The notes under the pieces are model-generated. The model worked only from the letters and a program-made list of their open reading frames with translations. It had not been told where the DNA came from and searched no databases. Shown here piece by piece: positions 7,778-16,071 of a DNA stretch of 46,923 nt. Source of the DNA: Tautonia sociabilis (GTDB taxonomy: Bacteria; Planctomycetota; Planctomycetia; Isosphaerales; Isosphaeraceae). Position 1 is the stretch's first letter. Each line of letters starts with the position of its first letter. Where the stretch lies: contig NZ_RYZH01000049.1 of the NCBI RefSeq assembly GCF_003977685.1, forward strand, positions 1 through 46,923. Reading direction: 5' to 3'. Both the position numbers and the translations under genes were made by a program.

Positions 7778-10470
7778 GCCGCCATCGCCTCATTCAGTTC
7801 GAGGAGGAGCCCTTCGAGCTTCCCTCCAAATGCTCTGTTCGCCCTTGCCCAACCGCCTTCTCGAGCGAGGACAGGCACGTCGTCGAAATCGTCCTTGTCG
7901 ATGGAGAGGTTCGCCGCCAGATGCTCGCGGATGCGAGCCAGCCACCGACGCTCATCCTCCGAAAAGGACTTCCCCTCGGTGAGCTTCGCGAGCGCCATGT
8001 CGACCCGCTCTTCCGCCGTGAGCAGCGGGGCCGCCTCGTCCGCGGCGTGCTTGACCATCGAGATGATGTCGACGAGGGGCTTGTGATACTGCGCCTCGTG
8101 GGCCTTCCGCAAATTATCTTCGGTAAACCGTTGAGGCGTGGTCGCGAGCTTCTTCCTGAGTTCGCCGAGGGCCCCCGTGCCCCAATCCTTCGGCCGGTCG
8201 AACAGAATCCGGATGGCATCCACCTGGTCCGGATTTTCTCGAACGTATTCGGCGAAGAGCTTGAGGTAATCCTCGGGCTGATGCTCCTTCCCCGTCCCGT
8301 CGCGGATGAGCCATTTCGAGGTGACCGAGTCTGCCGCCTCGTGTGCGATGACGAAGCCCCGCTTCGGACGCGGGTAGTTTACGAGCAGGTCCTGGAACGA
8401 CTCGTTCCGCAGGAGCTTCATCGTCCCTGTGAAATCCTTCGCGAGAGCCGCCTTGAGTCCGCTAGCGAACCCCCCCAAGTCGCCGTCGTCCACGAAGGCA
8501 GCGAACTCCGCCCTCGCGAAGCCTGACATCTCCTTGTCAATTCTCTGGAGCCGCTTGACCAGGCAGCCGACGTTGTAGGCCCGGTCCTTGTTGTTCCAGA
8601 CGTCGTCGACCAGTTCCTTGATGGTCCGCGACGGCTTCTCCGGCGGCTCCCTCGTGAACGCGGATGCCTGACGGAAGTATTCGAGCAGCGTCCCGTCGAA
8701 GCAGTCGAACACCGTGAAGTGGGACTTGTCGGGATAGTGCTCCCCCAGCCGCGTGCCCCGGCCGAGCATCTGCTCGAAGAGGATTCGGGACTTCACCGGC
8801 CGGAGGAACACGATGAACTCCAGGTCCGGGATGTCCACGCCGGTCGAGAGCATGTCGACCGTCACCACGATGGCCGGGTTCGGCCGGTTGCGGAACTCGC
8901 GGATGCGCTTGAGCGGCCGGTCGACCGTCGGGCTCCCGGTGATTTTCTGGACGAACGACTCGCCCCGCCCGAACACGTCCCGGCACAGGTTCACGAGCTG
9001 GTCCGCGTGCGACGTGTGCGGCAGGTCGTTGGTCGCGAAGATGAGCGTCTTAGGGAATCGCCCGTACTTCGCCTCGTGCTCCAGGGCGTACTTCTTCAGC
9101 TCCTCGATGACCTTCCGGTTCGAGTCCGGGGCCGTCGCCTTCCGCTCGATTTCGGTCGTGTCGAAGGCTCGCTCGTCTTCGAGCAGGTCGAGCTGCTCGC
9201 CGCCCGTCTCCGTGTCGACCAAGCCCACCTGCTCCCCTTCCTTGAGGAACAGTCCGTTCATGCGGATGTCCGAGCGGACGGCGACCGCGTCGTAATCGAC
9301 GAGGTAACCTTCTTCGACCGCTCGCCGGTACTCGTAGCGGTAGACGACCTCGGTGAAATACGCCGTCGTGTGCGCCGCGGGCGTCGCCGTGAGGCCCACC
9401 TTCACCGCGTCGAAGTGCTCGAGCACGGTCCGCCAGGTCGAGAGTTCCGCCGACGTGTAGCCCCGGTGGCATTCGTCGGCCACGATGCAATCGAAGGCGT
9501 GAATCGGGATGTCGAGCTTCTCGGCGTCGTCGTCTCGTTCCTCGTCCCCTTCCTCGAACGCCGCGGCCCGGCCGAGGAGGTTAATCGCCATCCGCTGGAT
9601 GGTGCAGACGTAGACGAACGCATGGCCCGCGTGTGGGGTGAGCAGGTACGAGGACGGGAGCACCGTCGGGTCGAACTTCTCCTCGCTGCCCTCTTCCTCG
9701 AAATCTTCCTTGCGGAACCGCTGGCTGAAGACCTCGTAAATCTTGTTGAACTTGAGGCCCGGCTCCGGCTCGAACGACGCGAACGCCCGCACGGCCTGAG
9801 CCGCCAGGGCCCGCCGGTCCACGAGGAACAGGACGCGCCGAGCGGCACCCGACTTGATGAGCCGGTAGACCTGATTGACCGTCGTGAAGGTCTTCCCGCA
9901 GCCGGTCGCCATCGCCACGAGCATCTGCCGCTTTCGGTCCGCGATGGCCTTCTCAATCGCCTCGTTCGCCTCGATTTGGTAGGGCCGAAGCCGAGGATGG
10001 TTGTTCGGCGTCGACAGGAGCTTCTGGACCTCCGCGTCGAAGTCCCGAGTGAGTCGCTCTTCGAGGGCCGAAGGCGTTGGGAAATCGGCGATTCGGCGAG
10101 AGCGTTCCATCGGGTTGCGGACGTCGTGGAACCAGATGACCTCCCCGTTCGACGAGTACAGGAACGGGACTCGGTACGGTCCGAATCGGAGCGGGCTTTC
10201 CGTCGCCCCCTCGGAATACCGCTGGGCCTGGACGAGCACGTTCTGAGGCCCGAGGGAGAGCTTCTTCGCTTCGAGGATGCCTAGAAGCCGCCCACCGACG
10301 AAGAGCGCGTAGTCCGCCGGTCCGTTCTCCGTCGGGTATTCGGCGACCGCCGTCGCCAGGGCCTTATCTGCGCGAAAGAACGAGCTGTGCGGGACGATAT
10401 CCCAGCCCAATTCCCGGAGACGTTTATCGATACGATTTTTGCGAGTTTGCCACTCGGATTCATGCGACAT
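7774..10470 (-). CDS. hsdR: Type I restriction endonuclease subunit (translocase/nuclease)
   Basis: An 898-aa HsdR. An N-terminal nuclease domain has YALFVGGRLLGILEAKK (the E-x-K half of a PD-(D/E)xK site). It is followed by an SF2 helicase motor: Walker A MATGCGKT, DECH box (VADECHRGY), motif III GLTATP, motif VI MLGRGTRLG. The C-terminal region resembles the EcoEI_R_C type, fitting a shorter HsdR than EcoKI. It translocates and cleaves unmodified DNA together with HsdM/HsdS. It is the first gene of the minus-strand operon, with start MSHESEW at 10470. All core motifs appear intact, so the system is probably active. Confidence 0.95.
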   Translation of the reverse strand: MSHESEWQTRKNRIDKRLRELGWDIVPHSSFFRADKALATAVAEYPTENGPADYALFVGGRLLGILEAKKLSLGPQNVLVQAQRYSEGATESPLRFGPYRVPFLYSSNGEVIWFHDVRNPMERSRRIADFPTPSALEERLTRDFDAEVQKLLSTPNNHPRLRPYQIEANEAIEKAIADRKRQMLVAMATGCGKTFTTVNQVYRLIKSGAARRVLFLVDRRALAAQAVRAFASFEPEPGLKFNKIYEVFSQRFRKEDFEEEGSEEKFDPTVLPSSYLLTPHAGHAFVYVCTIQRMAINLLGRAAAFEEGDEERDDDAEKLDIPIHAFDCIVADECHRGYTSAELSTWRTVLEHFDAVKVGLTATPAAHTTAYFTEVVYRYEYRRAVEEGYLVDYDAVAVRSDIRMNGLFLKEGEQVGLVDTETGGEQLDLLEDERAFDTTEIERKATAPDSNRKVIEELKKYALEHEAKYGRFPKTLIFATNDLPHTSHADQLVNLCRDVFGRGESFVQKITGSPTVDRPLKRIREFRNRPNPAIVVTVDMLSTGVDIPDLEFIVFLRPVKSRILFEQMLGRGTRLGEHYPDKSHFTVFDCFDGTLLEYFRQASAFTREPPEKPSRTIKELVDDVWNNKDRAYNVGCLVKRLQRIDKEMSGFARAEFAAFVDDGDLGGFASGLKAALAKDFTGTMKLLRNESFQDLLVNYPRPKRGFVIAHEAADSVTSKWLIRDGTGKEHQPEDYLKLFAEYVRENPDQVDAIRILFDRPKDWGTGALGELRKKLATTPQRFTEDNLRKAHEAQYHKPLVDIISMVKHAADEAAPLLTAEERVDMALAKLTEGKSFSEDERRWLARIREHLAANLSIDKDDFDDVPVLAREGGWARANRAFGGKLEGLLLELNEAMAA

Positions 10471-10643
10471 AGTCCCGCCACCCTACCCGACGCAAGCCTT
10501 GGCATCAATTGCGGTTGCATCCAGCATATCGGGTCGGTCCGCCTGCTAGAAGGGCCTGACTCGATTGAGCGGCTTCCCAGCCCGTCTCGTGCCTCGTAAA
10601 TGCCGCCTGACATCCGGTCAGCATCGCTGCTAGAGCGTCGGGT

Positions 10644-10778
10644 ATGCCGGTCACGTTCGCCCACATCCTGGGAATCCTGGTCTGCCTCTTCGCCCTCGCC
10701 CGCGAATATCCCGAGGCCATGTCCTTCATCGGCCAGAGCTTCCTCGCCCTGTGGGCCTACCGGCGATTCCTGCGATAG
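10644..10778 (+). CDS. Small hydrophobic ORF, 44 aa
   Basis: A short frame MPVTFAHILGILVCLFALAR... ending in AYRRFLR and TAG. The N-terminal half is hydrophobic enough for one membrane segment and the C-terminus is basic. No strong Shine-Dalgarno sequence is seen. It lies between hsdR (divergent) and the plasmid-type gene cluster. No family is recognised. Kept because codon choice (GC-rich third positions) fits a real gene, but it may be chance. Confidence 0.35.
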   Translation: MPVTFAHILGILVCLFALAREYPEAMSFIGQSFLALWAYRRFLR

Positions 10779-11052
10779 GCTCGACCGCTCGGACCGTCTC
10801 CGCGTGAGGACGACTCAGACATCACCGATTCGTTGCCCGTCTCCCCACTCCCTGACCACCGAATGATGCCCCGTCTCGTCTGGTAGTAGGCCAAAGCGAC
10901 CATCTCCCTTCCCGCGCTCGCATCTCTCCCAGCTCGCTCCCCAGGTCCAGACGCCGACCCTCGCTCACGGACCACCGGCCCCGCGAACGCGAGCGAGTCG
11001 CCCTCGCGTCTCGGCACTCGTGCTGACCATTCCCCCTCTCCCTCTCCGCTCC

Positions 11053-11228
11053 TCATCGCCCCACTGCGTGCCTGACTCGGGAACGCTAAGGCCGCCGCCG
11101 TCCGCCGCAAGCGGAAAATCGCCTGCCCCGACCAACCCTAGTTTTCCGCTTGCCCCGGACGGCTCCGGCGGCCTCTTCACGCATCCCCGTCAGGCCGCGA
11201 TGGGCGCGGCCTCGAAACGAACAAGGAG
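11053..11228 (+). promoter_or_regulatory. Structured leader, copy 1 (direct repeat with 12665-12840)
   Basis: This leader and the one before the 194-aa gene are colinear without gaps at an offset of 1612 bp. The block around 11080-11157 is nearly identical. It can fold into nested stems: outer arms AGGCCGCCG (11089-11097) with CGGCGGCCT (11166-11174), and inner perfect 12-bp arms GCAAGCGGAAAA (11107-11118) with TTTTCCGCTTGC (11142-11153). It ends in an AAGGAG ribosome-binding site just before the ATG at 11236. Possible roles are a cis-regulatory RNA, an operator or a mobile hairpin. Confidence 0.75.
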
Positions 11229-11235
11229 AATCATC

Positions 11236-11451
11236 ATGAGCGACAGCACGAAGACCAACACCGCCACGAACGGCAACCGCCCGACCCACATCGCCTATTG
11301 GGTCCGCGACCGCGAGGACAAGAAGGCCGTCTGGACCCGCTGCGGAGCGGCCTGGGCCCACGCCGACGGCAAGGGGTTCAACATCGCGTTGGACCTCCAG
11401 CCCCTCGACGGACGCATCAGCCTCCGGCTGGCCTCGGAGCAGAAGGAATAG
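11236..11451 (+). CDS. Conserved plasmid-type hypothetical protein, 71 aa
   Basis: A small soluble protein (MSDSTKTNTATNG start) with the core RPTHIAYWVRDRE followed by KKAVWTRCGAAWAHADGKG and LDLQPLDGRI. I recognise this pattern from short proteins encoded on plasmids and integrative elements of proteobacteria, with no known function. The fold is probably a small beta sheet. AAGGAG lies 7 nt before the ATG. The gene sits directly downstream of structured leader copy 1 and 55 bp before the methyltransferase gene, probably one transcript. Confidence that it is expressed is high; its function is unknown. Confidence 0.82.
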   Translation: MSDSTKTNTATNGNRPTHIAYWVRDREDKKAVWTRCGAAWAHADGKGFNIALDLQPLDGRISLRLASEQKE

Positions 11452-11506
11452 ACGGACAACCAACCGGCGGGCCGCAAGCCCGCCGCATCACGCAAGGAGA
11501 CGCATC

Positions 11507-12244
11507 ATGAATCGCATCGACACACCGCACCGCATCGCCAACCCCCACTACGCCGCGAGGAACGCCCGCAGGGCCGTCTACGCCAAGCTCCCCCGGGCCC
11601 CGCTCACCGCGAGCCCGGTGCCGAGGCTGACGAGCCTCTACCACCACGACGAGGCCGGTCCCTACGGCGACCGACGCTACCCCGGCAACTGCTCGGGCGA
11701 ACTGGTCAAGGACCTGCTGACCTTCTTCGCACCCGCGACGGTGCTCGACCCGATGACCGGCTCAGGCACCTGCTACGACGTCTGCCGCGAGCTGGGAGTC
11801 CCCTGCCGCTCGCTCGACCTCCGCGAGGGCTTCGACGCCTGCGACCCAGAGACCTTCCCCGCCGAAGGCACGCAGGACTTCTGCTGGGCCCATCCCCCCT
11901 ACTGGCGGATGAAACGCTACTGCGACGACCCGCGCGACCTCTCCGCCGCCCCGACGCTCGGCGACTTCCTCGACCGCTACGCCGCCTTCATCGCGAACTG
12001 CCATCGGGCGCTCCGGCCCGGGGGCACGCTCGCCATCCTGATGGGCGACTACAGCGACCGCGAGCAGGGCTTCGTGCCGCTGGTCTACCACACCAAGCGA
12101 CTCGCCTTCGCCGAAGGCTTCCGCCAGGCGTGCACCGACATCATCCGGTTCAGCCACGGGGCTTCCAGCGGCACCAAGGTCTACCGCAGCGCCTTCATCC
12201 CCGGCCTGCACGACGTCTGCACCGTCTTCGAGAAGGGACGCTAG
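11507..12244 (+). CDS. Orphan DNA methyltransferase-like protein with HPPYW motif
   Basis: A 245-aa Rossmann-fold methyltransferase of the beta (N4/N6 amino) class. Motif I is DPMTGSGT (about residue 82) and a motif IV-like AHPPYW is near residue 128. In this order the S-adenosylmethionine site precedes the catalytic motif. The canonical catalytic residue of D/N/S-PP-Y is replaced by histidine. Related plasmid proteins known to me carry the same HPPYW, so this looks like a family trait rather than a broken copy. No restriction partner is adjacent. AAGGAG precedes the ATG. It could be a DNA methylase with altered chemistry, an RNA methylase or a non-catalytic DNA binder. The fold is clear; the substrate is unknown. 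Confidence 0.8.
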   Translation: MNRIDTPHRIANPHYAARNARRAVYAKLPRAPLTASPVPRLTSLYHHDEAGPYGDRRYPGNCSGELVKDLLTFFAPATVLDPMTGSGTCYDVCRELGVPCRSLDLREGFDACDPETFPAEGTQDFCWAHPPYWRMKRYCDDPRDLSAAPTLGDFLDRYAAFIANCHRALRPGGTLAILMGDYSDREQGFVPLVYHTKRLAFAEGFRQACTDIIRFSHGASSGTKVYRSAFIPGLHDVCTVFEKGR

Positions 12245-12272
12245 GTATCAACATCTCACGGAGGAAATCGCC

Positions 12273-12632
12273 ATGATGCACGAACGACGAATCTGGTCCG
12301 TCACCACCATCGAGTCCGCCGAGGAACTCGCCCGCAAGCTGACCGAATCCACCTGGACGCTCTGCACCGCCTTCGAACACCGCGGCCACCTGTTCCTGAA
12401 CGACGCGACGAGCGAGGACAGTGCCCAGGAATACGCCGTCGTGAAGCGACTCGGCGACGGCACCTTCCTCCAGGTCGAGAGCATCACCTTCGGCTGGTGC
12501 AGCTTCGACCGAGCACTTGGCTACGTCCTCCACGCGACCGGAGGCCGCGACGACGGCGGCGACTTCGCGACGCACGTGAACCCCCGCCTCGAGACGGCCG
12601 ACCAGCACCGACGCTGCCCGCTCTGCGGCTGA
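12273..12632 (+). CDS. Conserved plasmid-type hypothetical protein, 119 aa
   Basis: MMHERRIWSVTTIES start with GGAGGAAA 6 nt upstream. The middle part (STWTLCTAFEHRGHLFLNDATSEDSAQEYAV) and the ESITFGWC segment recall short plasmid-borne proteins that occur next to the 71-aa and methyltransferase genes in other bacteria. The C-terminus ends in CPLCG, a possible zinc-binding half site. It follows the methyltransferase by 28 bp and is probably cotranscribed with it. No function is known. Confidence 0.75.
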   Translation: MMHERRIWSVTTIESAEELARKLTESTWTLCTAFEHRGHLFLNDATSEDSAQEYAVVKRLGDGTFLQVESITFGWCSFDRALGYVLHATGGRDDGGDFATHVNPRLETADQHRRCPLCG

Positions 12633-12664
12633 CCCGCGCGATTCTCGCCTGCCTCTCTCGTTCT

Positions 12665-12840
12665 TCATCGCCCCCAACGGGCCTGTCTCCGGGAACGCTA
12701 AGGCCGCCGCCGTCCGCCGCAAGCGGAAAATCGCCTGCCCCGACCAACCCTAGTTTTCCGCTTGCCCCGTCCGGCTTCGGCGGCCTTCCCACGCGTCCCC
12801 GACAGGCCGCGATGGGCGCGGCCTCGAAACGAACAGGAGG
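12665..12840 (+). promoter_or_regulatory. Structured leader, copy 2 (direct repeat with 11053-11228)
   Basis: This is the second copy of the leader. The inner arms (12719-12730 with 12754-12765) are unchanged. The outer arms AAGGCCGCCG (12700-12709) and CGGCGGCCTT (12778-12787) also pair perfectly. The sequence between them has diverged (GGACGGCTC in copy 1, GTCCGGCTT in copy 2) without breaking the outer stem, which supports selection on structure. It ends in AGGAGG before the ATG at 12847. Confidence 0.75.
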
Positions 12841-12846
12841 CATTTC

Positions 12847-13431
12847 ATGAAACACATCACGCACACGCTGAGCATCGACCTGGACGAGGCGCTCGAAGAG
12901 GAGCTGGACGGAGTCCTCGGGGAAATCGAGGGCTTCCTGGACGGGTTGCGGGAGCGGCCATGGCGGATACCGCCGCTGAGGGTCGTCGTCGACGTCCCCG
13001 AGCTGCTCGCGAAATCGAAGCGAGTCGCCCTCATCTGGACCGTCGAGGACGTGCTCGCACAGCGGCCCGGCCTGAGCGACGACCAAGCCTGGCAGGTGCT
13101 CCGCCACGCGGCCGAGCACATCGAACGCGACTTCGGCTTGAAGGCCGAGTACCTGAAGGAGTACGCCCTGCAGCTCTTCGGGCCGCTACCCGGAATGTCG
13201 TATGCCGTGGCGACCGCCATCCACGCCGTCTGCCACATCACCGCCCCCGACGCGAAGTTCGACTACCAGTGCTTCCTGACCGACTGCCGATGCGTCCTCA
13301 TCCGCTCCGAGGTCGGCGAACACAGCATCATCCCCTCGACGCTCACGAGCGACGACGTGCCGCACCTCATCCCGCTCGACCAGGTCCCCGGCAACGTCTA
13401 CGCCATCCTCGCGAAGGCCATCGCCGCGTGA
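12847..13431 (+). CDS. Hypothetical protein, 194 aa
   Basis: Starts MKHITHTLSIDLDEAL with AGGAGG 7 nt upstream. The N-terminal 60 residues are acidic and helical. A central section (WTVEDVLAQRPGLSDDQAWQVLRHAAEHIER) resembles helical recognition modules of plasmid proteins. The C-terminal half has several cysteines (CHITAPDAKFDYQCFLTDCRCVLIR). No known catalytic motif is seen. It sits behind structured leader copy 2, at the end of the 11-13 kb cluster. The 3' 246 bp overlap, on the opposite strand, an open frame extending from the convergent gene. The codon pattern says this strand is the true coding one there. Confidence 0.75.
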   Translation: MKHITHTLSIDLDEALEEELDGVLGEIEGFLDGLRERPWRIPPLRVVVDVPELLAKSKRVALIWTVEDVLAQRPGLSDDQAWQVLRHAAEHIERDFGLKAEYLKEYALQLFGPLPGMSYAVATAIHAVCHITAPDAKFDYQCFLTDCRCVLIRSEVGEHSIIPSTLTSDDVPHLIPLDQVPGNVYAILAKAIAA

Positions 13432-14067
13432 CGCCCTCCCCTTCGTCGGGCCGTCCTCGAACGGCCTGACGATTCTCCGCTTCATCCGCACGCAGTCGTA
13501 AGGCAGCGGCGCGAGCCCGGCCGTCTTGCGTGCCGCGTTGACCGAGCGGACGAGGCCGAGGAGTTGGCGACGCACCGGGGCATAGGGTTCGAAAGGGAGC
13601 GCGGTAATCATCCGTTCGAGCCGTTCGGACGAGCGGCGGAGTGCGAGTTCGAGGAAGACGGCCTTGAGCACGTTGTGCTGCTCGCGTTCGATGCGGACGC
13701 AGACCCGCCCGGCCTTGGAGCTGAGGGAATAGCCGCCGTACTTGAACGGCTCGCGTCGACAGTCGCGGATGAGGCCCGCCTCGTCGCGGAAGAATGGCGA
13801 GACGCCGTCGGTCGCGAAGAGCACGAAGAATCGGTCGTGACGCAGGTAACGCACGTTCGCGTGGCCGCCCCGCTTGCGACGGTACCGCGACCACTTCGAG
13901 AGGGTCGCGCCGTAACGCTCCGCGAGCTTGCGGTCGATAGACTGCGGGTCCTTCCCCTCGGGCACGCGGCCCGTCACGTAGTAGAAGTAGCCCTTGCCGA
14001 TGCAGGCCACCGCGACCTGCTGGATGAATCCCTCCAGCGAGGTCGTCACGAGTCTCGTCTCTTCCAT
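13186..14067 (-). CDS. Planctomycete-type hypothetical protein, C-terminus overlapping neighbour
   Basis: The reliable part is residues 1-210, beginning MEETRLVTTSLEGF. It contains YYVTGRVPEGKDP, a KW..YRRKRGG segment, LRHDRFFVLFATDG, then ALPFEPYAPVRRQLL and VRMKRRIVRPF. I recognise this set from hypothetical proteins in planctomycete genomes; their function is not known to me. The ATG at 14067 is used because homologues appear to begin near LVTTSLE; upstream ATGs at 14079 and 14160 exist. The frame has no stop until 13186, so the last ~80 residues are antisense to the 194-aa gene and do not look protein-like. Either the natural stop was lost or the two genes overlap tail to tail. Confidence 0.65.
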   Translation of the reverse strand: MEETRLVTTSLEGFIQQVAVACIGKGYFYYVTGRVPEGKDPQSIDRKLAERYGATLSKWSRYRRKRGGHANVRYLRHDRFFVLFATDGVSPFFRDEAGLIRDCRREPFKYGGYSLSSKAGRVCVRIEREQHNVLKAVFLELALRRSSERLERMITALPFEPYAPVRRQLLGLVRSVNAARKTAGLAPLPYDCVRMKRRIVRPFEDGPTKGRASRGDGLREDGVDVAGDLVERDEVRHVVARERRGDDAVFADLGADEDASAVGQEALVVELRVGGGDVADGVDGGRHGIRHSG

Positions 14068-14209
14068 CGCGACACCCATTGAGCAATCGCAGGCAACAAC
14101 GGTGAGGCAGTTGGTTGCGGAAGGCCCAACTGCCGGAAGGCCCAAATCCTTCGGCGGCAAGCCGCTACGTCGAGGAACGCGGCGTCGCCGCAGCCCCGAA
14201 AACTAGTTT

Positions 14210-15596
14210 CTTCAGTTGAAGTCGCTCAATTCATAGAAGTAGCGGTTCCAATCAACCTCCAACGGTCCTTTCATACGTTTCAGCATGTTCGTTCCGTCGT
14301 CTGCTCGCCGCCGAGCGTGCGGCCCCTCTCCCGAGGGGCGGCTCGCTCGACCACGATTACTTCCTCGCCAAAGGAAACGGCCAGGCGGGAACGGCATCGT
14401 CCTCGCTCGACCGGAACGCCTCAGAGATGGGTAACAACTCGTCCCCGCTTTCGTCGTCGCCTTCGTGCTCGGCACCACCCGAGCACGCAAACGAGCCTGC
14501 CACTGCCTTGCAGCACGCTCGCCCGACTCGCGTCGGCTCCTACTCGCGGGACACTCCCAGACTGCGGCATTTCAAGCACCCGGCCGACCAAGCCGGGCAC
14601 CGGACACCACTCCGGCCGCCGCAGCCCTTCCCAGGTTAGCGATGCACTCCGTCCAATCGGTCACGTCGCTAGGGGGTGTCATCCCCCGGGCCACACGCCG
14701 TATGTCCCGGGCTCCCGCCCAGGCATAGTTTCCACCGATGAGTGATTTCTCCGGGCCGAAACTAGAAGCGCCCGGTTACCCGTCGGCGTGCGGCTTTCGC
14801 GGTTCGGTACCGTCTCCGATTGGACTCACTGGCAAGCCCTCGCGGGCCTTTCATGGTTGAGCTTTTCGCGGCCCTCGGGTTTGCCGAAGGTCCCCGACCC
14901 CGGTCAAAGAGTCGGTCCCGCCTGTCGCCAGGACGGAAGCTCCCCACGCCAGCCGAGTTGAGCGGACCGCTTGGGCCCGGACCCCTCGGGCGGGATTTGC
15001 ACCCGCTTCGTGACATCACGGCCTCGCACGTCGAAGACGTCGAGGTTCTTCCCTGTCGCCCCGTTTCCACGAGACGTCGAGCGGCGGCGCGGGCAATCCG
15101 GCAGGCATCGATGGCCGTCCGCGAAGGCGGACCATCCCCGAAACTCGGGGAACCGCGACCTGCCGCGGGTGAAACTCACGACTCACCCACGCGCCTCGGA
15201 CCTATCGGATAGAACATCGGGATTAGTCTCGCGTGCCGAGCGACGTCGCTCCCAGGCACCAGAGTCGAGGGTTACTCCGATGAGCCTCCGTCGAGCTGGA
15301 CGAGCCACTCTCATGGCATCCAGCTCTACGAGTCGGCACCGCGGCGGATGGTGAATCCCGCCCCCTTAGACCGGCTGGTGAGGCCAGTTTTACCGGGTGA
15401 TGCCGCCCACCTCGAAGACGCCAGTAACGTTCCACGTCACCGACGACACGCGGCGTCATCGCCGCTGCTTCAAGCCCCTTAAATCTACGCGAGTGAATCG
15501 CGATGCGACAGCGGCACTTCCGCGGTCAGTTCGTGTCAATCTCGGGCCAAGGCTGGCGGATGGAGAGCGGCGCCCCACAAGGTCCGGGAACTGGCT
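14210..15596. other. 1.4-kb stretch without an intact gene; possible intron remnant
   Basis: No open frame here has a convincing start, codon pattern and family. On the minus strand, starting at 15029, there is GTGCGAGGCC, then a hairpin with arms GCGGG/CCCGC around TGCAAAT, then CCGAGGGGTCC. This resembles the 5' end and first stems of domain I of bacterial group II introns (GUGYG start, GGUGCAAGUCC-like loop). No reverse transcriptase frame is present. A stretch at about 14775-14815 vaguely recalls domain V but does not match it convincingly. The rest (15060-15596) shows nothing I can name. Confidence 0.3.
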
Positions 15597-16058
15597 TTAT
15601 GACCCTTTTTCAGGGAGTCGCGACGGCACCAGCAGGGCCGTCATGAGTGCGAGATTCACGATCCATTGGACGGTGCTCGCGATGAGATAGGCCCGATGGA
15701 GCGGGTAGAACCCCCGGAGGCTCCCCGTCTCAAGCCGCCCGTCCATGACCCGATGGAGGGCGATGAGCCCGAGGAGGATGAGGGTCGTCGCGGCGAGGAA
15801 CAGGAGCCGCACCGCCCGGACGCGGGCAGGCCCCTCGCCCCGCTCGACCCAGGCGGCGGCCCACCAGACGAGCACGACGCCGACCCCGATATAGTTGAGG
15901 TAGTCGGTCACCTCTTGGGTGACGAAGCCCGTGTCGAGGCTCCCGAGCGACTCGTGGAGCACGGGGATGACGACGGCGCTGTAGAAGGTGAATCCCCCCA
16001 TCCAGACCGAGAGCCCGAGCAGGCAGAACACGCGGAGGGCGAGCGAGCGGAGCGGCAT
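15597..16058 (-). CDS. Small integral membrane protein (DUF4149/TMEM205-like)
   Basis: A 153-aa protein with about four membrane segments: CLLGLSVWMGGFTFYSAVVI, YIGVGVVLVWWAAAWV, LLFLAATTLILLGLIAL and a C-terminal LIASTVQWIVNLALMTALLV. The GG-F-YS-VVIPVLH pattern near the N-terminus recalls TMEM205/DUF4149 proteins, including forms near metal or copper genes. The ATG at 16058 is preferred to the longer frame because the membrane segment then starts normally. It is the last gene of the minus-strand two-component and chromate operon, 13 bp after the transporter. Role unknown; perhaps an accessory membrane protein. Confidence 0.7.
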   Translation of the reverse strand: MPLRSLALRVFCLLGLSVWMGGFTFYSAVVIPVLHESLGSLDTGFVTQEVTDYLNYIGVGVVLVWWAAAWVERGEGPARVRAVRLLFLAATTLILLGLIALHRVMDGRLETGSLRGFYPLHRAYLIASTVQWIVNLALMTALLVPSRLPEKGS

Positions 16059-16071
16059 GGACTCGGAACCT

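Noticed and set aside
8719..10284. 521-aa plus-strand frame inside hsdR
   Set aside because: It is the antisense shadow of hsdR, with no family or start signal.
13186..13431. Extended C-terminus of the planctomycete hypothetical as a real domain
   Set aside because: It is antisense to a well-supported gene and has the Asp/Val/Gly-rich look of a shadow frame.
14985..15050. tRNA on the minus strand
   Set aside because: A T-arm-like hairpin exists, but the acceptor stem mismatches at the first two pairs and no D-arm or anticodon arm fits.
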